Below are positions 1-11,326 of a stretch of 64,000 nucleotides of DNA, one piece after another (within the stretch, counting starts at the first letter, position 1; each line of letters opens with the position of its first letter). Origin of the DNA: Macrostomum hystrix (taxonomy: Eukaryota; Platyhelminthes; Macrostomidae); assembly GCA_950097015.1 (NCBI GenBank), contig CATNEN010000011.1, forward strand, positions 992,001 to 1,056,000. Direction: 5' to 3'. The translations under genes were made by a program, and so were the position numbers. The notes beneath the pieces were generated by a model. That model did not search any database and was not told where the DNA came from. It was given only the letters and a program-made list of their open reading frames with translations.

Positions 1-814
1 TTCAGACAGGTATAAGGTATATAATTTTTGGTTAAGAGGGGCTTTTTAATTCAACAGTTTCGCTTGTTTTTGAATGCACGTGATTTTAATATCAATTCAC
101 AAATGTCTGTTGTGCACTTTTTGAAGTTATTGAATTTGCTAAGGTATTTCCATTTTTACCATGTGATTCGCTTATCTAAGCAAGGAAATATATGGGTAAT
201 TGTCGTTGACAAAAGTGGTGTTATGGTAAATGCTAAGGATTGATGTAACAAAAGTGCACAACATTTTAAGTTCCCCCCATGGCAACTGCGCGAATATGCA
301 AAATAAGGAGGGCAGGAGACAGCTATTGACGGGTTGGAGCACATGTCGCTGGTGCGTCATTTCAGGCAGACGCACCTTAACAGGCGTTTTTCCATGGCGT
401 CGATTGTACGGCGTCGCATGCAGGACAAGTCAGGGAGAGAGCGCGAGCGCCGTTATCCGAAGATCTAGACAATCCAGTAAGCAATGACCGTAGCTGACAT
501 TATTAGCCTGCTGTTCGAGAGTGATGATGGACAAGCGATGCCAGGCTATGTGGACTGCACAGATTTTTCTAGTTATGTCTGCAATATAACGAGCTAGGAG
601 AATGCGGGGTATATATTAATATTCGAAAGATTGCATACCAACTGCGCATGCATGAATAAGTGCAAACACTGCGAAACGACTGGAAATGATAAAAGTGTTG
701 AAATTGTACTAATCAGTTTTCAAAACTTCAAGATGAAATTTTTAATAACGACTATTGCAGGCCTTGACATTATGCGATAGGGAAAATATCTAAACAGCTC
801 TGTTGTCGAACTAG
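1..814. other. no gene recognised
   Basis: AT-rich sequence with only short, unconvincing open frames. No splice-consistent exon, domain or repeat was seen before the minisatellite that begins near 815. Confidence 0.4.
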
Positions 815-2045
815 AATAGTAACTAGAATCGTAGCTGGAATCGTAGCTGGAATCGTAGCTGGAATCGATCTAGAATCGTAGCTGGAATCGTAGCTGGAAT
901 CGTAGCTGGAATCGTAGCTGGAATCGTATCTGGAATCGTAGCTGGAATCGTAGCTAGAATCATAGCTAGAATCGTAGTTAGAATCATAGCTAGAATCGTA
1001 GCTGGAATCGTAGCTAGAATCGAACTAAAATCATGGCTAGAATCATAGCTACAATCGTAGCTAGAATCGAACTAGAATCGTAGCTAGAATCGAACTAGAA
1101 TCGTAGCTAGAATCGTAGCTAGAATCGAACTAGAATCGTAGCTAGAATCGTAGCTAGAATCGAACTAGAATCGTAGCTAGAATCGTAGCTAGAATCGAAC
1201 TAGAATCGTAGCTAGAATCGTAGCTAGAATCGAACTAGAATCGTAGCTGGAATCGTAGCTAGAATCGAACTAGAATCGTAGCTAGAATCGAACTAGAATC
1301 GTAGCTAGAATCGAACTAGAATCGTAGCTAGAATCATAGCTAGAATCGAACTAGAATCGTAGCTAGAATCGTAGCTAGAATCGAACTAGAATCGTAGCTA
1401 GAATCGTAGCTAGAATCGAACTAGAATCGTAGCTAGAATCGAACTAGAATCGTAGCTAGAATCGAACCAGAATCATAGCTAGAATCGTAGCTAGAATCGA
1501 ACTAGAATCGTAGCTAGAATCGTAGCTAGAATCGAACTAGAATCGTAGCTAGAATCGTAGCTAGAATCGAACTAGAATCGTAGCTAGAATCGTAGCTAGA
1601 ATCGAACTAGAATCGTAGCTAGAATCGAACTAGAATCGTAGCTAGAATCGTAGCTAGAATCGAACTAGAACCGTGGCTAGAATCGTAGCTGGAATCATCG
1701 CTGGAATCGTAGCTAGAATCGAACTAGAATCATGGCTAGGATCGCAGCTAGAATCGCAGTTAGAATTCAAAGCTAGAATCGCAGCTAATCTAGAATCGAA
1801 CTAGAATCGTAGCTGGAATCGTAGCTAGAATCATAGATAGAATCGTAGCTAGAATCGTAGCTAGAATCGAACTAGAATCGTAGCTTAAATCGTAGCTGGA
1901 ATCGTAGCTGGAATCGTAGCTAGAATCGTTGCTAGAATCATGGCTAGAATCATGGCTAGAATCATGGCTAGAATCATGGCTAGAATCATGGCTAGAATCG
2001 TGGCTAGAATCGTAGCTAGAATGTTAGCTAGAATCGTAGCTATAC
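815..2045. repeat. minisatellite, AATCGTAGCTAG type
   Basis: Long tandem array of degenerate 10-13 bp subunits, TAGAATCGTAGC and TAGAATCGAAC. They often alternate to give a higher-order unit of about 22-34 bp. The short reverse-strand open frame over its right part is a by-product of the period. Confidence 0.95.
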
Positions 2046-2334
2046 ACCTGCTTCTGAACATTCGCAATAACTTGTAGATACATTGATTTTCCTTCTAGCC
2101 TACCGTAGTTTCATGAATTTTTAAGTATTTTAAGTACAACACTTACTTGTCTAATCCTCCACAGCTGCCAAGTTGCTGAATGAATGAATGATTTACAGTG
2201 TTTTTAAAGTGTCGTATTACTGTATAACCATGCAACCCATTAATTAGTTCTCAGTTTACATGGACACACTTATAATTTCACACCAGATGACCAGATGAGA
2301 TAACAATTAAGTTATGGTTGCATATATTATGTAC

Positions 2335-2612
2335 GGTATAATTACCGGATGTCCTATTTAATTACAGGATCTCCACTTTAATTACAGGATGTCCACTTTA
2401 GTTACAGGTTTAACGATGGGATGTCCGATTTAATGACAGGACGACCACTTCAATGACACGATGTTCATTTCAATGAAAGAATGGATAATCCACTTTAATG
2501 ACACTATGACATCTTCAATGACAGGGATGTTCAATGAAAAGACAACCAATTCAATGACAGGATGTCCAAATTGTAGTGACAAGATTTTCGCTTTAATGAC
2601 ATCACTGTATAG
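2335..2612. repeat. degenerate minisatellite, about 20-bp unit
   Basis: About a dozen diverged copies of a unit around AATGACAGGATGTCCACTTT. Divergence between copies is higher than in the other arrays of the window, suggesting an older array. Confidence 0.85.
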
Positions 2613-5600
2613 CATTAATGTATTTTAGCCGCAAAAAAAGTTGCGTAATTAAAACTTTTGAAAAAGAGGATCTACTAAATAAGTGCACGGGTCAGTTTTT
2701 TATAGTCAAAGCGCTCAGAAGCATACTTATTGAAGTACAAATCAGTCTGCTACAATTGATAAAACGTCTCAAACGTTACTTAACCACAACCTATATACAT
2801 CCTGTGTGCGACGTCGTCCAGAAGCGATCACTCACGCGTGTGGGCATAAAATTTTTTGTTATAGAATTTCTTAGGAGCTAGTGATTTTTCTTTAATCCTG
2901 TCATTTATAAAGAGCATCGATTATTTAATACCTCGATCATTGCAACAACAGATTCACATCAAGCCACATGCAAGCCATAGACCAAGCTAAATATACGAGT
3001 ATGTTTAATTATTGAAGGAGTTTAACTCAGCCTGGATTAATGTACCTAGTAATACAAGACACAGAACACAAATTACTCGTCTTTTTAATAGAAATTCTGC
3101 AAGCAAGTCGCCCCAAATCTCGCTGCTTTAAGCCACGATTGTAAAAAAAAACAAGAAAAAGCGAAGGGATTATAGCTAGCTAATTAAATTTTCCCAAATC
3201 ACTTCTGACACGCAATCTTGGGTTGCGGGTGACTTAAAAGACTTTATGAAAAACCTACAGGTCGAATTATAATGATAATACATTTTCATATCGAGCGTGA
3301 AAGTCGTATTCAGGACTTGAAAAGGTCGGATGTTCGATTCCTGACTCCACTGGCACTATAACGATTGGCGTCCTTTAGCAAGACCTTATCATATCATATT
3401 GCTTAATTCATTTCGACCAGCACAAGCCGTAAGGGGTAATTTGAGGTGGGTGGGGCGTCCCGATTCCCACTTTATGGACTCAACACCAGTTTTTGCAGCA
3501 TTAGAAGCTAAGAGCAAAATTAGCTACTGCTATATTGTACGAAGCTGCACAGGGACAACTAAAACAACCAAATCGCTATAGTTGTTTTTAGTTGTCCTTG
3601 GCCAATGGGCTACAGTTGCATCCAGCAAATGGACCCAATTCTGTAATCAATTTTTTATTACAGAACACATAATTGATACATTTGAAATGCAACGATTTTC
3701 GAATTAAGTTATAAGCAAAATTTTGTCAACACAGTGTGAGCCAACAAAAGTACTTTTAGTCACTAATGTTGCAGCTGTAAGGGGAAGTCAGACGTGTTAA
3801 CTTTACTTAAGAACTACAAATTACATTTGCTGATCATGAAGAGTTTAAACTGAAAAAAACTTTCGAATTTTTGTATTAAAAACTTTTTTTACTCTTAGAA
3901 TTCACAGATGCGGTTTTTGTTAAGATGCAAACTAGCGATGCAATTCAAATGCAACTTTTAAATCACGTTTTTTGTTTTTTAGTTGGACACGACTGACTGA
4001 GCAGGTTTCTTATTTTTAAGTTGTAGCTAGCAGTTTCTAGCCCAATGGTTTGTCTTGATAACAGCGGATTAAACATACGTGTGATCATGATAAATAAAAA
4101 CTACTTATTGAGTCCTATTATGTGTTTTTGCGACTATACCTTCATTAATTGCTCTTTTTAAATGTGTAACGTTTTTTAATTTTAGTGTCAGTTGATGAGC
4201 TTATTAGCTAACTATAATTTAAATAGGTGCCTGCCCGGCTTTTTGGTAACAGGGACAGTGTTGGCTCAAGCACTGTTTAAGAATTCAATTTCATAGGCAT
4301 GAAATAGCTGGAACTTAAAGATCTCGATTGCCCAAAATAATTTATTAATTGGAATTATCATGACAGTAAAATTGCTATAATTGTTAAAATAAGTTATAAA
4401 TCTAATTGAAATATTTATCATTAGGCCTAGCTGAATTTATTGTCAAACAATAGATAACATCTAAGGATTGTAAAAAGTAGGCCTAGCTTGCTATCTTTTA
4501 CACTAAATCGATTTTTTACTCATTAACACAAGCACAGTTTGATTTAATATCTAAATTTATAAAAAACATGTCAGTTTTGAATGGAATTTTAATATATTTT
4601 AATATTTATTTATAAGTTACGATTCTTGTGAATATTTTCTTTACTATATTAATATAATTACAATACACATGTGAATCAGCTAGGTTAGCTAGTTTTAAGG
4701 TTATGGCTTATGCCTTAGCCCCAGATATAGAACAGAATCACCTTATGATTCTCTGTCTAGCTTTGGTGTTAGGCCTCCTATGTAATAAAGAAACATTCAA
4801 GTCAGGCAACTACAAGCTATAAAAATGTGACATGGCAACATAGCAAAAACTATTAGTATTTTGATAGTTACTGTTCTTATTTTATAAAAATGTAACTAAT
4901 TAAGGCCTAAGTAACCATTGTCATAAATAGATTGAGAGTAATATGTAATTAACTTATCACCATACATTCACATTTTTACAATTCAACATGTGGCCTATGG
5001 GTCTTCTCCAGTTTTGCATAGAAAAAAGCAGCAACTTTCCTTTCCAACTACTGAATAAAAAGTAGCAAAACTATTTTAGGACATATGTATAAGTGGAAGT
5101 GACCTATCAAGTTATTATTTATCTGTGGTCAATTCTAGGCCCTTACAAACAATTTATAGTTTGTTGCTTTGGTAATGGAAATTTATTATAAAGCCATAAT
5201 TGATAGCTTTATACACAAAACACAAATTATATTGGCAGGATTACTCCAACCATTTATTAGCTATTGATTGTTGCAGGTTAAGGTTACGAAATATAGTAGT
5301 GATGTTCTGAAAATTTTGATTTTTATTTTCTGAGTTTTGCTATTTATGTCTAGTTTCAAATTCAAACAAATTTTGGAACTGTGGTTTTCAAAGCCTGCTG
5401 GTTCCAAAATTAGGTTTTTAGCAATGTTAAGTCACAAAGTGAATTTTAGTAGAATGGATGTCTGTATAGGCCCCCTACAAACTTGTCTTTGAAATTATGC
5501 AATTATTGCACAAGACCCCAAAGTTGCCTGATTTACTGTACAATGGCTGGAAACCCTCTCTCACTGTTATTTGTCACCATGTGTGCTCTGTTATGTCTGG

Positions 5601-5871
5601 GAGAGAAAACTGGACATCACCCCTTCCTTACCTACAACTGAGCATGTAGAGCTAAAGCAGAATGCAGATGTACACCCCTGTTTGAATATGTCTGTCTCTG
5701 GCGGGTCTACTACTCTATCGTCACTAAATGATGTACCAAGTGCAGATGGACCATCTACAATTATTTTAGTATTGTTAACTTGTTATATTTGCATTAGACA
5801 TTAAAAGGGTCCTTTTCTAAATGGCAATTTTCTTATCATCATTCTTATCAACATGATTTTGCAGCCATAAA
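2613..5871. other. gene-poor AT-rich stretch
   Basis: Apart from a SINE fragment near 3300-3485, no coding exon can be supported. A frame at 5571-5804 resembles no family known to me. The stretch runs into the first coding exon of the DnaJ gene, whose upstream acceptor lies at 5861-5864. Confidence 0.4.
3300..3485 (+). mobile_element. tRNA-derived SINE (family 2), 5'-truncated
   Basis: It shares with the full copy at 27905-28206 the B-box-like stretch GGTCGGATGTTCGATTCC. It also shares the CCTTTAGCAAGAC block and, further on, the GGTGGGTGGGGCGTCCC block. Internally diverged and deleted. Confidence 0.65.
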
Positions 5872-5877
5872 TTGCAA

Positions 5878-8800
5878 ATGCGCTCAGCTGTGCCATTGTG
5901 GCTAACACTATGCCGGCGTTCAATACACGCTTCATCTGCACTATTTAAACGCGACTATTACAATGTGCTTGGCATAACGCGTCAGGCCGATCAGAAGGAG
6001 ATTAAGCGAGCCTACTATCAGTTAGCTAAGAAGTATCACCCGGATGTGAATAAGAATGATCCGGGGGCGGCTAAAAAGTTTCAAGAGGTGTCGGAAGCCT
6101 ACGAGGTTCTGTCCGACGAGGCCAAGCGTAGGCAATATGACACCTATGGTATGAGTGGCGCCCAGGCAGCTTCTAGTGCTGGTCGCAGTTCTGCTAGCGG
6201 CTTCCAGGTATTCCTTACTACTGATAATCCTTTCAACCCCCGGGGCTCAGTCAGAATCTACTGTCACCAAATGGTCAGCCTGTGGTTAGACCTTAGACAG
6301 GGATCGGCAATCTTATTAGCGGGCCAAAGAGAGAACCTGACAGTGGGCCGCATTGACTGTAGAAATATGAGAAAAATGAGAGATGAGACACGGGAAAGAT
6401 GAGATACGGGAGTGATGAGACACGGGAGTTATGAGACACGGGAGAGGAGACACAGGAGAGATAAGGCAGCAGTGAGTTGAGACATGGGTGAGATGAGACA
6501 CGGGAGTGATGAGACACGGGAAAGATAAGACACGGGAGTGATGAGACACGGGGGAGGAGACACAGGAGAGATAAGGTAGCAGTGAGATGAGACACAGAGA
6601 GATGAGATATAGGAGAAACAAGACTCGGTAGAGATAAGAGACATGAGTGATGAGACAGGGAAAGATGACACAGGATACTAGGTGTCGGAAGGGGGCAACG
6701 GGCCGGATTTAGGAGCTTCTAGGGCCGTATCTTTCCCGCGGGCCGGAGTTTGCCGACCCCTGGACTAAGAGATTTGGAGAGAATCTGAAAGTTCGAGAGT
6801 TCGAATCTTAACCTAAGGAAGTTTTTATGTGTCCTCAAACTAGACACTTTTAACACAGTTCTAGTTTTAAGTTTTCTCCAGTTCACCCGACTTAAAATAG
6901 GTAACTAACATCTGTGGTGAAAGCTTTAGTGGCTGTGTCGGTCCCTCCAATGTCCATGGACTGAACAGTTGTACACATACGCAGTACTCAAAGATATTCG
7001 TTACCCGCAAATAAACACTAGGGCTTTGAAAGCTATCACGGCTCGATCGATCCCGAGGAGCTGTTTCGTCGGATGTTTCGCGACGCCGGCTTCGATTTTC
7101 GCGGCTTCGCCGATTCGACGGCTCAGGGCTTCGCCGAGAGTCTGTTCGGCTTCGGCCCGGCTAAGGAGATATCTCTGCGGCTCACCTTTGAAGAGGCCGC
7201 CTGCGGCGCCGTCAAGACGGCTCAGGTGAACGCCGTTGGCAACTGCAGAAAGTGCGGAGGCTCCGGGGCTGAGTTCGGCTCGCGAGTGGTCAATTGTCCG
7301 CAGTGCAATGGCACAGGTAGGACACTGTCTTTGTTGTGTCCTTAATTCTTTTATGTTTTCATATTCCTTCTTTTGTTTATCTTCTACCCAGTGTCTGCAG
7401 TCCTTCAGTGCGTTTTACCAAATGTCCCACAGTACTCAAATCCTAAGCAATGTCCACAGTGCTCAAATCCTACTCAATGATCCAGAGTCTCAAATCCTAC
7501 CCATTGTCTCACAGTTCTCAAATCCTATTCAATGTCCACAGTACTCAAATCCTAAACAATGTCCACAGTGCTCAAATCCTAAACAATGTCCACAGTACTC
7601 AAATCCTACTCAATGTCCACAGTGCTCAAATCCTACTCAATGTCCACAGTGCTCAAATCCTACTCAATGACCCAGAGCCTCAAATCCTACCCATTGTCTC
7701 ACAGTTCTCAAATCCTAAACAATGTCCACAGTACTCAAATCCTACTCAATGACCCAGAGTCTCAGATCCTACCCATTGTCCCCCAGTACTCAAATCCTAC
7801 TCAATGTATATAGTGCTCAAATCCTACTCAATGTCCACAGTGCTCAAATGCTATCCAACTATCATCCCCTAACCACCGCAGGCTATGAGATGGTCACCAC
7901 GGGCGCATTTTTTATGCGCTCCACCTGTCGCCGCTGCGGCGGTGCCAAGCGGTCAGCCTCTGTGCCGTGCAGTGAGTGCGCAGGTCGGGGCCGCACAGTT
8001 CAAAGGCGCAACATTCAAATAGCCGTGCCAGCTGGCGTGGAATCCGGCCAGACGCTGCGTGTGCCGCTGAATGCTAGCGGCGGCGGCGGTGGTTCTGTGG
8101 ACGAGATTTGGGCGCGCATTGAGGTTGAGCCGAGTGAAAAGTTTCGGCGCGAAGGAGCCGATGTGCATTCCGAGGTTGAGGTGCGTCAGTTCGAGCTTTG
8201 GTATTGACTAGTCTACATTTTAATCTCAAGATTTAGTGTTGTGAACTCGTGAGTTCTATCCCTTTGGTTTAAATATTATCCCCTCAGTTAAATATTATCC
8301 TCTCAGTTTAAATATTATCCCCTCAATTCAAGTATTATCCCCTCAGTTTTAATATTATCCCCTAAGTTTAAATATTATCCCCTCAGTTAAATATTATCCT
8401 CTCAGTTTAAATATTATCCCCTCAGTTAAATATTATCCTCTCAGTTTAAATATTATCCCCTCAATTCAAGTATTATCCAGTTTTAATATTATCCCCTCAA
8501 TTCAAGTATTATCCCCTCAGTTTTAATATTATCCCCTAAGTTTAAATATTATCCCCTCAGTTAAATATTATCCTCTCAGTTTAAATATTATCCCCTCAAT
8601 TCAAGTATTATCCCCTCAGTTTTAATATTATCCCCTCAATTTAAGTATTATCCCCTCAGTTTTAATATTATCCCCTAAGTTTAAATATTATCCCCTCAAT
8701 TCAAGTATTGTCCCCTCAGTTTTAATATTATCCCCTCAATTTAAGTATTATCCCCTTAGTTCGTATATTAGTTCGGATTTTGAACGTCAGTTCGATTATT

Positions 8801-10271
8801 GACCCTCCGTTTTTGGATGGTTTTCCCTAGTTTTAGGTTCGGGTTTACGCCCTTCTGCAATCTGAAAAGGAAACCAAAAAGAAGATAAGCTTATGCAGCA
8901 ACTTCCTTATCCTTACCTAATCTCAGGTGAGCATCAGCCAAGCAGTGCTAGGCGGCACAGTCAGCGCGCAGGGCCTGCGACAGCAGCTCAGTGTCAGCTT
9001 GCCACCGGGCACCAATTCGCACGATGTCATTCGGCTGTCCGGCCAGGGAATTCCTAAATTCGGTGGCTACGGCAATGGAGATCATTTCCTGCATGTTAGA
9101 ATCAAATCTCCGCGCCGACTCACAGCTGAGCAGCGACAGTTGCTGCTGAAATTTGCTCAGCTTGAAGGACCGACTGAGCAGCGCGGCGGCTCTGTGGACG
9201 GTGTGCAGCGATCTGCTGCTGCAGGTCGGTTGGAGGCTTCAGTTCGTTTGTTTTTCCATCTCTCCCGTTCCCTCCATCCTCTCTCCCGTTCCCTCCGTCC
9301 TCTCTCCCGTTCCCTCCATCCTCTTTCCCGTTCCCTCCATCCTCTCTCCCGTTCAGTCCGTCCTCTCTCCCGTTCAGTCCGTCCTCTCTCCCGTTCCCTC
9401 CATCCTCTTTCCCGTTCCCTCCGTCCTCTCTCCCGTTCCCTCCGTCCTCTCTCCCGTTCCCTCCGTCCTCTCTCCCCGTTCCCTCCGTCCTCTCTCCCGT
9501 TCCCTCCATCCTCTCTCCCGTTCCCTCCATCCTCTCTCCCCGTTCCCTCCATCCTCTCTCCCCCGTTCCCTCCGTCCTCTCTCCCGTTCCCTCCGTCCTC
9601 TCTCCCCGTTCCCTCCGTCCTCTCTCCCGTTCCCTCCATCCTCTCTCCCGTTCCCTCCATCCTCTCTCCCGTTCCCTCCGTCCTCTCTCCCCGTTCCCTC
9701 CATCCTCTCTCCCCGTTCCCTCCGTCCTCTCTCCCGTTCCCTCCATCCTCTCTCCCGTTCCCTCCATCCTCTCTCCCGTTCCCTCCGTCCTCTCTCCCGT
9801 TCCCTCCGTCCTCTCTCCCGTTCCCTCCGTCCTCTCTCCCGTTCCCTCCATCCTCTCTCCCGTTCCCTCGATCCTCTCTCCTTTTCCATCAATCCTCTCT
9901 CCTGTTCCATCAATCCTCTCTCCTGTTCCCTCGATCCTCTCTCCTGTTCCCTCGATCCTCTCTCCCGTTCCCTCCAGTCTCTCTCCCGTTTCCTCTATCC
10001 TCTCTCCCGTTTCCCCATTCCCTTTCCCGTTCCCTCCACCATCTCTCCCGTTCCCTCCACCCTCTCTCCCGTTCCCTCCATCCCGTGTCTTTAACTCCAT
10101 CCTCTCTCATTCTTTACATCCTGTCTCCCATTCCCTATGCAAGCGATAAAGTATTTTGGCATTGCAGATTTACTCGGCACTCTAATACGTGTGCTACAAG
10201 ATCCCAATCTGAGCTCGCTGGACAAAATCAAAGAGATTGGCTGGCACCTGAAGAAGGCATTATTTGGTTGA
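5878..10271 (+). CDS. DNAJA3: mitochondrial DnaJ/Hsp40 co-chaperone, Tid1/DNAJA3-like
   Basis: Class A J-protein expected to deliver unfolded clients to mitochondrial Hsp70 and stimulate its ATPase. Five coding exons: 5878-6207, 7022-7316, 7882-8180, 8927-9224, 10168-10271; phases agree and give 441 residues, close to the family size. The N-terminus is basic and hydroxylated, like a mitochondrial presequence, and runs into a J domain with HPD at 54-56. A Gly/Phe-rich segment with IDPEELF follows. Four zinc-binding repeats come next: [32 protein letters not shown]; the third has Lys in place of the last Gly. The substrate-binding C-terminal domain contains QAVLGGT and SGQGIPKFG. The ATG at 5878 is the first in frame, 14 bases after an acceptor at 5864. 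Each of the four introns holds a different minisatellite. An in-frame readthrough of intron 4 also exists, so the last exon is slightly less certain than the rest. Confidence 0.9.
6298..6762. mobile_element. hAT-type MITE carrying a minisatellite
   Basis: The left end starts CAGGGATCGGCAA. The right end reads TTTGCCGACCCCTG, the inverse of CAGGGGTCGGCAAA. Flanking octamers ACCTTAGA and GACTAAGA agree at 5 of 8 positions, a decayed 8-bp target duplication. The interior is the 16-bp array at 6366-6680. No transposase is present, so the element is non-autonomous. Confidence 0.7.
6366..6680. repeat. 16-bp minisatellite GAGATGAGACACGGGA
   Basis: About 19 copies inside the MITE at 6298-6762. The same unit forms the much longer array at 39775-41070 in the catenin gene. 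Confidence 0.9.
7420..7852. repeat. 27-bp minisatellite in DnaJ intron 2
   Basis: About 16 copies built on ACTCAAATCCTACTCAATG followed by TCCACAGT. The unit length is a multiple of three, so several long spurious frames cross it. Confidence 0.92.
8265..8763. repeat. 19-bp minisatellite in DnaJ intron 3
   Basis: About 25 copies around AATATTATCCCCTCAGTTT, mixed with a CAATTCAAGT variant. Blocks of several units recur in the same order, indicating multi-unit duplications. Confidence 0.92.
9255..10135. repeat. 21-bp minisatellite in DnaJ intron 4
   Basis: About 40 copies around TCTCTCCCGTTCCCTCCATC. Strongly strand-asymmetric (pyrimidines on the plus strand). The period is divisible by three, so long frames run on both strands, including one continuous with DnaJ exon 4. 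Confidence 0.95.
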
Positions 10272-10460
10272 CGTTAGCACAAAAATCTAAAGTCATGTAG
10301 ATTCAACTCATTGAGTTTGCTTAATGTATTCTAAACCTAATATTTCATCTATTTGTTTCGATTTGAAATGCTAGTTTTCAAGCAACGGTACTTTCAGTAG
10401 TCTCATTGATATGTGGCTGCAATCACTCTATCATGCCGCTAATTATTGCTTCTATACTGG

Positions 10461-10466
10461 AATAAA
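10461..10466 (+). other. polyadenylation signal of the DnaJ gene
   Basis: AATAAA lies 190 bases past the stop codon and before the next repeat array. It is the first canonical hexamer downstream. Confidence 0.6.
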
Positions 10467-10554
10467 CAAATTTTATGCAGAATCATCAGATTCTTAGACG
10501 TGTGTATTTTGCTAGAATAAGCACGGTTGAGATTTTTTATGTTAGATTTTTTCG

Positions 10555-11300
10555 CTGATCCTCAGATTTTGCCTCCCCACTTCCAGATCCACAGATTTAG
10601 CGATTCCCACTTCCAGATCTTTAGATTTACCGATCCCCACTTCCAGATCCTCAGATTTAGCGATCCACACTTCCAGATTCTCAGATATAGCAATCCCCAC
10701 TTCCAGATCCTCAGATATAGCGATCCCCACTTCCAGATTCCCAGATTTAGCGATCCCCACTTCCAGATCCCCAGATTTAGCGAGCCCCACTTCCAGATCC
10801 CAGATTTAGCGATCCCCACTTCCAGATCCCCAGATTTAGCGATCCCCACTTCCAGATCCCCAGATTTAGCGAGCCCCACTTCCAGATCCCAGATTTAGCG
10901 ATCCCCACTTCCAGATTCCCAGATTTACCGATCCCCACTTCCAGATCCTAAGATTTAGCGATCCCCACTTCCAGATCCTTATATTTAGCGATCGCCACTT
11001 CCAGATCCTCATATTTAGCGATCGCCACTTCCAGATCCTTATATTTAGCGATCGCCACTTCCAGATCCTCATATTTAGCGATCGCCACTTCCAGATCCCC
11101 AGATTTACCGATCCCCACTTCGAGATCCTAAGATTTAGCGATCCCCACTTCCAGATCCTCATATTTAGCGATCGCCACTTCCAGATCCTCATATTTAGCG
11201 ATCCCCACTTCCAGATCCTCATATTTAGCGATCGCCACTTCCAGATCCTCATTTTTTTTCCCGCTTCCAGATCCTTAGGTCAAGCTGTCCCACTTCCAGA
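10555..11300. repeat. 30-bp minisatellite between the DnaJ and ZIP genes
   Basis: About 25 copies around GATTTAGCGATCCCCACTTC plus CAGATCCTCA. The array ends just before the proposed first exon of the ZIP gene. Confidence 0.95.
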
Positions 11301-11326
11301 TCCCCAGTTTTAGTACCCAGGATAAG

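Larger units (their letters stand above)
6272..6990 (+). mobile_element. tRNA-derived SINE (family 2) split by a hAT MITE
   Basis: The tRNA-like head at 6272-6297 (GCCTGTGGTTAGACC) continues at 6763 with TTCGAGAGTTCGAATC. The body follows, including CAGTTCACCCGACTTAAA and CCATGGACTGAACAG, as in the full copy at 27905-28206. The break is filled by the MITE at 6298-6762. It lies in intron 1 of the DnaJ gene. Confidence 0.7.

Noticed and set aside
2618-2881. 87-codon frame after the second minisatellite
   Set aside because: It is not ATG-initiated at its stated start, is AT-rich and Lys/Leu-biased, and has no domain or splice support.
9120-10100. Long minus-strand open frames rich in Gly, Glu and Arg
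   Set aside because: They are the reverse complement of the 21-bp minisatellite. The period is a multiple of three, so every stop-free register stays open.
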